Shown: positions 1 through 6,348 of the stretch, one piece after another
How the letters are laid out: the number at the start of each line of letters is the position of its first letter
Numbering within the stretch: position 1 is the stretch's first letter
Assembly (NCBI GenBank): GCA_003223895.1
Contig: QHXD01000264.1
Coordinates: 3,467 to 14,777 of the forward strand
Reading direction: 5' to 3'
Source: Acidobacteriota bacterium
Lineage (GTDB): Bacteria; Acidobacteriota; Terriglobia; 20CM-2-55-15
DNA: 11,311 bases
Notes under the pieces: generated by a model
What the model saw: only the letters and a program-made list of their open reading frames with translations
The model's database searches: none
Told to the model about the DNA's origin: nothing
Translations under genes and position numbers: made by a program

Positions 1-460
1 AGCTCAGCGGGATTTACACCGGCCAGAGCGGTGTGCCGATCACACCCTTCCTCAGTGTGGACTCCAGCGGCACGGGTGAACTGAACGATCGGCCCAATCT
101 CGTCGGCGATCCGAACTCCGGTCCGAGGCGCCCGAACGAATGGTTCAACAGAGCGGCATTTGCCCAACCTGACCCCGGCACGTTCGGGAATTCGGGGCGC
201 AACGTGATCATCGGCCCGGATCTGCACAGCGTCGACCTCGCGGTGAACAAGCTGACAAAGGTGGCGGAGCGTGCTTCATTACAGTTCCGCGCTGAAGTTT
301 CAATGTCTTCAATCGCGCGAATTTCAGCCTTCCAAACGTCGATTTCAACAGCACCGCATTCGGTGCAATCAGTGAAACTCCGGATGTTACTGCCGGAAAT
401 CCACGGCTCGGCGAAGGCGGTCCTCGCGTCGTTCAATTTGGTCTGAAGCTGATCTTCTAG
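1..460 (+). CDS. TonB-dependent (Oar-like) outer-membrane receptor, C-terminal fragment with a frameshift
   Basis: This is the 3' end of a large outer-membrane beta-barrel protein; its start lies before the window. Frame 3 reads LSGIYTGQSGVPITP, then ELNDRPNLVGDPN and a WFNRAAFAQP segment, all typical of the last strands of acidobacterial Oar-like receptors (N-terminal carboxypeptidase-regulatory domain, plug, barrel) that import large substrates using TonB energy. After FRAEV (about base 297) this frame turns into unrelated sequence and stops at 444-446. The next frame continues exactly as the family does: FNVFNRANFSLPNVDFN, then GEGGPRVVQFGLKLIF and TAG at 458-460, ending in the terminal phenylalanine usual for barrel proteins. 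One T appears to be missing from the TTT at 298-300. It is either a recent pseudogene or a sequencing/assembly error. The family call is firm; the substrate is unknown. The repeat at 571-645 probably supplies the terminator. Confidence 0.85.
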
Positions 461-467
461 TGCGTTG

Positions 468-743
468 GACTAACGTAGCGCCGGTCGTAGAAGGTGCACG
501 AATTGGCAGACGTCTCGAGATAGTTGATGAAGGAGACGAGCGCCCTCGCAGAGGTTGTCAGCAACAGGCAGCAGACGGGGTGGTTCCTAAGCAAAACCTT
601 GCAACGAGCGGCTTTGGAACCACCCCGCCTGCTCGGCCTTTTTTTGAACTTGATGGCCTCGCAGGCACCCCTCCTAACTCAGGAGGGGAGTTCAAGCGCT
701 CTCCTGCGAATTCGTTTACACCTTGATAAACCGCCGCTGCAGT
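468..743. repeat. MITE-like palindromic repeat element, copy 1
   Basis: This hairpin-rich non-coding element resembles the one at 10121-10465. Both share, in the same order and orientation, a GACGGGGTGGT stem with its complement, a GCC plus T-run, a CACCCCTCCT/AGGAGGGGA hairpin (here 666-689), an AATTC.TT.ACACCTT stretch (709-724) and an end reading CGCCGC.(G/A)CAG. The right end read in reverse (743 to 731) is ACTGCAGCGGCGG, a 12/13 match to the left end of the other copy. The left end near 470-510 (GTAGCG.CGGT, then GAAGGTG and GAATTG.CAG) is degenerate, so the boundary is uncertain. No transposase is encoded, so it would have to be moved in trans. It fills the whole gap between the receptor and the next gene. 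Confidence 0.7.
571..645 (+). terminator. Rho-independent-type terminator within repeat copy 1
   Basis: GCAGACGGGGTGGTTCC (571-587) pairs with GGAACCACCCCGCCTGC (616-632), 16 of 17 positions, across a 28-base loop. TCGGCC and seven T residues (639-645) follow. It lies 111 bases after the corrected receptor stop and probably ends that transcript. The loop is longer than in typical terminators, so efficiency is uncertain. Confidence 0.55.
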
Positions 744-760
744 GCCGAAAGGAGCACGTC

Positions 761-1480
761 ATGCGTTGTGCGATGGCCGTCATTGCGGCTGTTTCTTTCA
801 TGTTACTTGTTGATTCCGCGTCCCCCGGGGAACCGTCCGGCAACACTCTGCGCGGCATCGTTAGAGTGACCGGGGGTGTGGGTCCGTCAGCCATAGTCCG
901 AGTCCAGTTGCAAAAGACCGGTATGACAATTCAGGAAGCTCTCCTGTACGACAACAGATTTGAGTTTTTTAATGTTGAATGGGGCCGCTACACGCTCATT
1001 GCCGATGCGCCAGGTTACGAGACGGTGCGGCAGGACATCGATGTGCCTGGCGAACGGCCTGAAATCGAGCTTCGTGCCCAGCGAAATGCCGTGGGGCGCG
1101 CCAAAACCGTAACCGTTTGGGATTTGAAAATTCCGGGATCGGCGCGGCGGCAGCTCAAGGCCGCCAGGAGCAAGCTGCTGGAAAACAACTGTGTGGACGC
1201 GTTCGACCACCTGAAAAAAGCCATCCACATTTATGCCGAATACGGCGATGCGCACAAAGCCATGGCTGAGTGCTACGCGCAAATGAACCAACTCGAAGCG
1301 GCCGAGGAAGAATTCAAGCGGGCTTTGGAACAGCCCCACACGCCGGAACTCCATCTCTTGTTGGGAGAGATTTATGCCCGTGAGGACAACCGAGCCGCGC
1401 AAGCGCGCCAAATCGAGCTATACGCGGAAGAGAAACCGCTCCGGCACCGTTCCCGGGCAGTCACGTATGTTTTACCTTGA
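761..1480 (+). CDS. Secreted carboxypeptidase-regulatory-like / TPR protein
   Basis: A predicted exported protein of 239 residues. Residues 1-21 form a signal peptide (MRCAMAVIAAVSFMLLVDSA). Residues about 29-107 look like a carboxypeptidase-regulatory-like beta-sandwich: a GIVRV opening, a YDNRFEFFNVEWGRYTLIADAPGY-type core split by turns, and a closing EIELRA strand. Residues about 126-222 form two to three TPR helical hairpins (AFDHLKKAIHIYAEYGDAHK; AEEEFKRALEQPHTPELHLL). TPRs bind partner proteins, so a scaffold role at the envelope is likely; no catalytic residues are visible. The start at 761 is chosen because GAAAGGAG (747-754) precedes it and the signal peptide follows directly; the open frame reaching back to 524 runs through the repeat. 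The C-terminal residues (RHRSRAVTYVLP) are unremarkable. Such proteins are common in Acidobacteriota. The precise role is unknown. Confidence 0.85.
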   Translation: MRCAMAVIAAVSFMLLVDSASPGEPSGNTLRGIVRVTGGVGPSAIVRVQLQKTGMTIQEALLYDNRFEFFNVEWGRYTLIADAPGYETVRQDIDVPGERPEIELRAQRNAVGRAKTVTVWDLKIPGSARRQLKAARSKLLENNCVDAFDHLKKAIHIYAEYGDAHKAMAECYAQMNQLEAAEEEFKRALEQPHTPELHLLLGEIYAREDNRAAQARQIELYAEEKPLRHRSRAVTYVLP

Positions 1481-1550
1481 CTGTTTCCGCCGGCGGTCAG
1501 ACACTTTGGCAAATTTACACAACAGCAACGTTATCGAGGAGGGAAAACCA

Positions 1551-2000
1551 ATGAAGTTTTTGTTGGCGCTAGCGGCAGTGTTAACGGTGGCGGTTTTGCT
1601 GACGGCAGCCGCAGTCTTCTCGGCGGGTGTCCCGGCGGCAGTTCACTACATCGGCCACGACAAAGTGTCGGCCACAATGGCGAAGGGCGGAGCGATAATC
1701 GAGGACCCGGGTCTGAGGGTTCTGGCCAATCGCCGGGAAGCGGGTGAGGCGGAGTATCACGAGAAGACCAACCACCTCTTCATCATCGTCGAGGGCGAGG
1801 CCACGTTCGTGACCGGAGGAACACTGGTGGGTGTCAAGCAAACCAGTCCCGATGAGAAGCGAGGATCGAGAATTGACGGAGGACAGACTCACCACCTGAC
1901 CAAAGGCGACGTTATTACGATTCCCGCAAAGACGCCGCACTGGTGGAAGGAAGTCCCGACCAAGACGGTCGCCTACTATGCAGTGAACATCGGGAATTAA
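1551..2000 (+). CDS. Exported cupin-domain protein 1
   Basis: A 149-residue protein with a hydrophobic export or anchor segment at residues 1-25, followed by a single cupin barrel. Cupin motif 1 is seen as YHEKTNHLFIIVEGEATF (residues 69-86), with H70, H75 and E81 as likely metal ligands. Motif 2 is GDVITIPAKTPHWW (119-132), with H130 as the last ligand. Cupins are small metal-binding beta-barrels that work as dioxygenases, isomerases or sugar-binding domains; the reaction cannot be told from this sequence. The start is supported by GAGGAGGG at 1536-1543. A weak promoter-like pair (TTGACT at 1477, GACACT at 1500, 17-base spacer) overlaps the end of the gene before it and is not convincing. 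A second exported cupin lies 454 bases downstream on the same strand, which suggests a shared extracytoplasmic task. Confidence 0.85.
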   Translation: MKFLLALAAVLTVAVLLTAAAVFSAGVPAAVHYIGHDKVSATMAKGGAIIEDPGLRVLANRREAGEAEYHEKTNHLFIIVEGEATFVTGGTLVGVKQTSPDEKRGSRIDGGQTHHLTKGDVITIPAKTPHWWKEVPTKTVAYYAVNIGN

Positions 2001-2070
2001 TACAAAAAATCTGCACAGGGTGGGCGGTATTGCCTGCAGATGACGTCTCTTAGGGTATGAAGGGACAAGA

Positions 2071-2355
2071 ATGCCTGCCGATCCACCTCGCGAAGCGGAA
2101 CAGATCGAACTGAACCGCCTGACGGCTGAAGTTCTGGCCGCCCTGCAGCAATTTCGCATTGTCGACAAAGTGATGGTCGTCCGTGCCTCCCAATACCTGG
2201 CGTTCGTTGCCTATCCGGGAAATCCGACTTACGTTGAGCGGTTGTTGGAGAACATCCTGGGTTTGGCTGACCTGGTGGAGAAAGGTCGACAGTTGCCCCT
2301 GGCGCTTGAATTACGCTCGTTCGTGGAACGATGGCGGTCTGGAGAATCTGCTTGA
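2071..2355 (+). CDS. Small hypothetical protein between two cupin genes
   Basis: A 94-residue protein I do not recognise. It begins MPADPPREAEQIELNRLTAE and is mostly predicted helix, with leucine- and charge-patterned segments (LTAEVLAALQQF, YVERLLENILGLADLVEKG, LALELRSFVERW). There is no signal peptide or membrane segment, so it is probably cytoplasmic, unlike its neighbours. GAAGGGA at 2059-2065 is a reasonable ribosome-binding site for the ATG at 2071. It is called real because its composition is protein-like, the third codon position is G/C-biased, and it sits in a same-strand run between 2000 and 2454. No function is proposed. It might instead be chance open frame, but the competing frames here (for example 1997-2389 minus) look much less like protein. 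Confidence 0.65.
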   Translation: MPADPPREAEQIELNRLTAEVLAALQQFRIVDKVMVVRASQYLAFVAYPGNPTYVERLLENILGLADLVEKGRQLPLALELRSFVERWRSGESA

Positions 2356-2453
2356 CGCACGAACTCGATGGGAAGGAAACTCTGTCCACTTCAACCCGAG
2401 AACATTCAACGCACTTCTAAACTGCCGGATGAGGAGAAGATGAGGAGAGAAAT

Positions 2454-2960
2454 ATGCGCAACAACGTTATTGCGATTATCGCGGTGATCGGTGTGATCAG
2501 CGTTGTCGGTTTGTGGGGAGCGGCACTACAGTCCCAGCAGGCTGCTCAGAGGGGACGGGGGGCGGCTGCCGCGGCCGCGGTGCCCGACGCGCCCACGAAC
2601 AAGACCGCCTTCTGGACGAACGAGCAGATACAGGCGAAGTGGAAGGACAACGAAACCAAACACGTCAACAATTCGCGGCTGTTCAACGGGCCCACGAACA
2701 TCAGCGCGAACGTTCGGATCGTGCTGGAGGACGATCCCCCTCTGACTCATGACACAACGGCCGACCCCTGGATCATGACCGAAGGCACGGCTACCGCCAT
2801 CACGGATGGCGAGCTTGCCGAGGGCGGCAAGTCCATTCGTAACCCGGTCAAGCGAACGGTGCACGCCGGTGACATCCTTTATATTCCGCCTGGCGTGCCT
2901 CACCATTTCGCGGACAACAAGGGATTCAGGGCGCTGCTGATCCGCTTCGACACGAAGTAG
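2454..2960 (+). CDS. Exported cupin-domain protein 2
   Basis: A 168-residue protein with an N-terminal hydrophobic export or anchor segment (residues 4-25), an Ala/Gly-rich linker (about 30-45), then a cupin barrel. Motif 2 is clear: AGDILYIPPGVPHHF (138-152), with H150 as a ligand. Motif 1 is degenerate: LTHDTTADPWIMTEGTATAI (97-116), with H99 and E110 in place but not a full HxH. It may therefore bind metal less tightly or not at all. GAGGAGAG at 2442-2449 sets the start at 2454. It is similar in design, though not closely in sequence, to the cupin at 1551-2000. It ends 3 bp from the stop of the opposing hydrolase gene. Enzymatic activity cannot be assigned. Confidence 0.85.
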   Translation: MRNNVIAIIAVIGVISVVGLWGAALQSQQAAQRGRGAAAAAAVPDAPTNKTAFWTNEQIQAKWKDNETKHVNNSRLFNGPTNISANVRIVLEDDPPLTHDTTADPWIMTEGTATAITDGELAEGGKSIRNPVKRTVHAGDILYIPPGVPHHFADNKGFRALLIRFDTK

Positions 2961-2963
2961 AGT

Positions 2964-5003
2964 TTACTGGCTGCTCCTCAACGAGCTGAGCACGTTGCTG
3001 GCGGCCGCTTCGGCGATGAGTTTGTCGGCGTCGGACTGCAGCAGAAAGCCCGCCGCGACCGCCTTCATCGCCGCCGCCCGGACCGCGGCCACATATCCTT
3101 CGTGATTCTTATACCGTTCCTCGAGCGACAGGCGGGGATCGCCTTTGGCATCACGCTCGGCCCTGGTCGTTGCAAACGGAATCATGCCGCCCGCATAGTT
3201 GCAGAGCTTGCCCTGGTGGAATCCTTCGGCCACAACGTTCCAGCCCAGATAGGTGCCAAGCGGGGCCTCGCGGAGGACGACCGGGACGCCGCCCATTTCG
3301 TTGCCATCGCCATCCACGCGCGGCACTTTCATCCGGATCGCGCGCTTGATCGGGGGCGGCACCTTCGTTCGCACGCCGGATCCATCCACGTAGCTGAATT
3401 CGGGACCCCAGTCGTAATCGAGAACCGGATTGATCAAGCCGGTCGGTGCTTTGGCGGGCGCGCCAGGAATGGTTGGGAAACCGACGGCCTCTTTCGTCGG
3501 ATCGACCAGATTGCCGCTGGCCAAAGTCGGATACACGCTCGGCGGCATGGGCGTGTCCTTCATGACCCAGTTCCGGAAATGGTACCGAAGCGCATTGACC
3601 CCTACGCCGAAGCCTGGACCGGGACACATCGGTGGATTGGCCGGATTGACGTTGAAGCCGCCCTGTCCTCCGCCGTGTTGAGTGCTCGGAATGTAGTACC
3701 GCCGCACGTTGTTGGGAAGCGGGATGTCCTTGTCCGCGGAAGTTCCCACGAACGAAGGGCTGAGCGTCAGTCCCCACATCTCCGCGGCGCCAAAGTGCTC
3801 GACGATCCTGGGGCACGAATTGGTTGCCGTGCACCGATCGAGAATTCCTTTCGCCGGCAATCCGCGGACGGGATCCGGCCAGTCGTTCCACCACTGCGGG
3901 CCTTCGGTGCCTGCTTCATACAGTTTTCCTGCGCCGTCGGGCTGCGCAAAGCGGGTATTCAACGTCACCCGCTTGCCCGCGATGATCGGCCAGGCGCCGT
4001 CGTATACCTTGCGGTTGTTCTCGTCCTGCGTGAAGCCAAGATGGATCATCGCGCGAAGATAGTTACCGGACTGCGACTGACCGCGGCTGATCACCCAGTT
4101 GACCTGGCCGCCTACGGGATTCGGCGTACCCGCGTCGTCCTTTGCCGCGTATCTAAAGAAGGATGCAACATCCCTGAATGCAGCGAAGCCGATTCCAAGG
4201 ACGTACGCGTCCTGAGACGTAAATACGACTTGATAGAGCAGCTTCGGATCGAATCCGTTCTTGACGCAGATCTGAGTCGGGTCCGGCGTGCCTGGAAATG
4301 GATTCGCGGCACTGCATTTCGCCCATGCCCAATCACTGCTCGGGATCGTCGGCCCATCCGTAATCTTGCCGTCCATGGTCTCGGCACGATGCGTCGTGAG
4401 CGTCGCTTTGGTCGTATCGAGGCTCATCGGTTTGTACGGCACGGGATTTGCGTTGACGAGCATCGGGCGCGAATCGACACCGCTGGCATTGACGATGCGA
4501 CCCATGACGAGGCCGGTGACCGGCGACCCATCGGCATTCTTCGCAATCGGGACTGTCACCCACTCGTTATCGTCGGCAGGAGCCGTCCGGCCCGAATTAT
4601 CGCCCTGCCATCCGCTGCTTAGACCGATGTCGCCATCGTTGCGATGGGCAGGATTAATCGTAATCCTGCCGCCACGGTTCGGCACGTCTTGCCACATGAG
4701 GTGGCTGCTCTTCGACATGTCGATGGGCTTCACGAGATAGAAGCTCGCGATGTACTCGACCTTGCCATTCGCGTTGCGCGGAGCCAACTTGATGTCGTTG
4801 ATGATCGTGTTGTGCGGATCGTTCGGATCGAGTTCGCCGAAGGCGCGGCCCGCCAGCGTTTCATATCGGCCCGCCGGACCGAATGATGCGCCGTCGAATG
4901 CCGGCGACACCTTCTTGTCGATCACAATTTTTTTCACGTGGGCGCCGGCCGGTATAGCCGACACCAGAACGAACAGCCCGATCAGAGCGCTTCTCAGAGA
5001 CAT
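2964..5003 (-). CDS. Exported alpha/beta hydrolase domain protein (Abhydrolase_10 family)
   Basis: A 679-residue secreted hydrolase. Residues 1-21 are a signal peptide (MSLRSALIGLFVLVSAIPAG). The body matches the Abhydrolase_10 type of large secreted alpha/beta hydrolases. The nucleophile elbow is WVISRGQSQSGNYLR (303-317), with Ser310 in GxSxS as the probable nucleophile; YIPSTQHGGGQ (437-447) holds His443 as the probable catalytic base. The acid residue is not assigned. Four cysteines (230, 246, 391, 397) could form disulfides, fitting export. Family members are presumed ester or lactone hydrolases; the substrate is unknown. The start at 5003 is preferred over an in-frame ATG at 5081 because a good promoter lies at 5044-5071, a GGGGGAG ribosome site directly precedes 5003, and the signal peptide begins there. 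It stands alone, with its own promoter, facing the cupin genes. Confidence 0.88.
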   Translation of the reverse strand: MSLRSALIGLFVLVSAIPAGAHVKKIVIDKKVSPAFDGASFGPAGRYETLAGRAFGELDPNDPHNTIINDIKLAPRNANGKVEYIASFYLVKPIDMSKSSHLMWQDVPNRGGRITINPAHRNDGDIGLSSGWQGDNSGRTAPADDNEWVTVPIAKNADGSPVTGLVMGRIVNASGVDSRPMLVNANPVPYKPMSLDTTKATLTTHRAETMDGKITDGPTIPSSDWAWAKCSAANPFPGTPDPTQICVKNGFDPKLLYQVVFTSQDAYVLGIGFAAFRDVASFFRYAAKDDAGTPNPVGGQVNWVISRGQSQSGNYLRAMIHLGFTQDENNRKVYDGAWPIIAGKRVTLNTRFAQPDGAGKLYEAGTEGPQWWNDWPDPVRGLPAKGILDRCTATNSCPRIVEHFGAAEMWGLTLSPSFVGTSADKDIPLPNNVRRYYIPSTQHGGGQGGFNVNPANPPMCPGPGFGVGVNALRYHFRNWVMKDTPMPPSVYPTLASGNLVDPTKEAVGFPTIPGAPAKAPTGLINPVLDYDWGPEFSYVDGSGVRTKVPPPIKRAIRMKVPRVDGDGNEMGGVPVVLREAPLGTYLGWNVVAEGFHQGKLCNYAGGMIPFATTRAERDAKGDPRLSLEERYKNHEGYVAAVRAAAMKAVAAGFLLQSDADKLIAEAAASNVLSSLRSSQ

Positions 5004-5043
5004 GGTCTCCCCCTTCTCGAAAGGACAAAGTCTTACAGCGGAG

Positions 5044-5071
5044 AGTATAGGGACGCCTCGCAGCCTGTCAC
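5044..5071 (-). promoter_or_regulatory. Sigma70-type promoter for the alpha/beta hydrolase
   Basis: On the minus strand, GTGACA (5071-5066; 5 of 6 to TTGACA) and TATACT (5049-5044; 5 of 6 to TATAAT) are separated by 16 bases. Transcription would start near 5037, giving a leader of roughly 34 bases before the ATG at 5003. This excludes the longer in-frame start at 5081. Confidence 0.6.
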
Positions 5072-5109
5072 GATAAATCATCTTTCAAAAAAGCAGAGTG
5101 GTGACACGT

Positions 5110-5125
5110 GCATCTAAATAGATGC
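5110..5125 (-). other. Small perfect hairpin over the stop codon of the cyclotransferase-like gene
   Basis: GCATCT and AGATGC form a perfect 6-bp stem around a 4-base loop, and the TAG stop at 5116-5114 lies within it. A run of six T on the minus strand (5092-5087) follows only 17 bases later, so this is at best a weak or unusual terminator. Confidence 0.3.
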
Positions 5126-5446
5126 GCTTACGTACACCCATGCCCGGGTCCCCGATTTCAGCTGAACACTGACGCGCTTGTAATCGGCGGAATCCTCATA
5201 AATATCGGCTTGCTCGAGCTCTTTCCCGGTCACTTTGAACACGGTCCCCGCGACAAAATCGGGATCGCGGCCGGTGAACTGAGCGTTTAGATGGTATTTG
5301 GCTCCGCTTGTGGCGACAAAACCGGGATTCTTAATCTCGAGCTTGGTCTGACGATAACCGGGCAGACTGTCGGGCTGACCCACTAGTTTTCGACCAAATG
5401 TGGCAAGCTGAACGGCCTCGCTTTGTAAGGTCCCATATGAAAACAA
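5114..5446 (-). CDS. Gamma-glutamylcyclotransferase-like (AIG2/GGCT) family protein
   Basis: A small cytoplasmic protein of 110 residues from a TTG start. FSYGTLQ at residues 2-8 is the hallmark nucleotide-like loop of the GGCT/AIG2 fold. ADIYED..DYKRVSVQL (79-95) followed by AWVYV (101-105) matches the family's C-terminal half. The family cyclises gamma-glutamyl groups to 5-oxoproline, as in glutathione or gamma-glutamyl-peptide turnover; the bacterial short forms are mostly untested. There is no ATG or GTG between the upstream stop (5482-5480) and the TTG at 5446. The in-frame lead (STEESEHLFSYG) looks like genuine homologue sequence, so the first beta-strand may be truncated or the original start may have mutated (ACG at 5464-5462). 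GGAAG lies 11 bases before the TTG. It lies 33 bases after the gene before it, so it is probably co-transcribed. Confidence 0.8.
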   Translation of the reverse strand: MFSYGTLQSEAVQLATFGRKLVGQPDSLPGYRQTKLEIKNPGFVATSGAKYHLNAQFTGRDPDFVAGTVFKVTGKELEQADIYEDSADYKRVSVQLKSGTRAWVYVSASI

Positions 5447-5479
5447 ATGTTCTGATTCTTCCGTACTGACCCCGATTTT

Positions 5480-6346
5480 CTAGGGTTTGACGGAGACTTT
5501 TACGAGGCCCGTCGTCCAGCAGCATTGGAACCCGCCGCCGCCATCGCCGGAATAATCGTTTGCGATCACGTGGAGGACGTAGTCGCCGGATTCGCCGAAC
5601 TTGACGTTTGTCGTCGCCTTTCCGCTGAAGGCGGCGTTGTCGCTGCCAGGCGGCAACTTCTCAACATTGGGCTTCGCCATGTCGAACGTCACCGCACCGG
5701 GTCCCCGGTATTTCGACCAGGTGAGTGCTACTGGCGGACGCGGCGTGGCGAGCGGCGCACTCGTGCCCGTGGTGTACTTCATGTCATCCGTCACCCAGAG
5801 CGTCAGCGCGAGAGGCGCGGACAATGAAGCTGTGCGGGAAGGAGCCTTGGCCAGAGTTGCGACCGGGCCCTGGATTGTTGGTCCGTTCTGCTCGAACCGA
5901 ATTACTGGCGGCGTGTTGTTAACAGCGATCTCACTGAATGGGCTGATGACGTAATCGGGATTCAGCCGGAGAGGAATGGTGGTGACCTGGCCGTTAACCA
6001 GGAGTGTCCACGTAAATTTATCTTGCGGGGTGAAGCCCTTGGGCACAGGAACTACGAACATTCCCCACTGCCGGCCGGGAAGGAAATGCGTCGGTTGCCC
6101 CATGTCGGGCCCGCCCGGGTCGATCTGATTGTTGGGTCCGACGGGAATGTCGAGTTCCTGCTGGGTGTTTCGATTGAAATATCCGACGAGAAAACCGCGG
6201 CTGCCATCCTGATTGGTAAACCATCCTTCGAAAGCGCCGGTAGCGCTGGCGCCGAACTGCTTCCGCGGCTCGGGGATTTGCTGACCTGACAAAAGGACGC
6301 CGCCGGCGATTGCACCGGCGGCCCACAAACTCACGAGTCTCTTCAC
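5480..6346 (-). CDS. Secreted beta-sandwich protein of unknown function
   Basis: A 288-residue exported protein with a signal peptide (MKRLVSLWAAGAIAGGVLLSG). Conserved-looking segments include EGWFTNQDGSRGFLVGYFNR (40-59), DIPVGPNNQIDPGGPDMGQP (66-85) and THFLPGRQWGMFVVPVP (86-102). The second half is beta-rich with immunoglobulin/PKD-like traits (APLALTLWVTDD, VTFDMAKPN, GDYVLHVIANDYSGDGGGG), then a CC pair near the end (FQCCW). From general familiarity, similar proteins are found near haem/copper proteins in Acidobacteriota, but I know of no assigned function. The GTG start at 6346 lies 2 bases after the frame-corrected stop of the upstream haem/copper gene (TAG at 6351-6349), which suggests translational coupling and joint action in the periplasm. 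Only a weak GGAA lies upstream, consistent with coupling. Confidence 0.8.
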   Translation of the reverse strand: MKRLVSLWAAGAIAGGVLLSGQQIPEPRKQFGASATGAFEGWFTNQDGSRGFLVGYFNRNTQQELDIPVGPNNQIDPGGPDMGQPTHFLPGRQWGMFVVPVPKGFTPQDKFTWTLLVNGQVTTIPLRLNPDYVISPFSEIAVNNTPPVIRFEQNGPTIQGPVATLAKAPSRTASLSAPLALTLWVTDDMKYTTGTSAPLATPRPPVALTWSKYRGPGAVTFDMAKPNVEKLPPGSDNAAFSGKATTNVKFGESGDYVLHVIANDYSGDGGGGFQCCWTTGLVKVSVKP

Positions 6347-6348
6347 GG

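Noticed and set aside
524..760. Upstream extension of the TPR protein
   Set aside because: It reads through the repeat element; the signal peptide and ribosome site place the start at 761.
1487..1496. GC palindrome CCGCCGGCGG after the TPR gene
   Set aside because: It is short and common in GC-rich DNA; without a T-run or a second copy in context it cannot be assigned a role, though it may be a relic of the small hairpin at 10128-10146.
2009..2040. Possible hairpin TCTGCACAGG...CCTGCAGA between the first cupin and the small gene
   Set aside because: The stem needs a two-base bulge and lacks a T-run, so it is too weak to call a terminator or attenuator.
3102..4622. A 506-codon open frame on the plus strand
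   Set aside because: It is antisense to the alpha/beta hydrolase, is rich in Arg/His/Ala in the way expected of a shadow frame in GC-rich DNA, and shows no family motifs or ribosome site.
5004..5081. Longer start of the alpha/beta hydrolase at 5081
   Set aside because: A promoter lies inside this stretch and the signal peptide starts at 5003.
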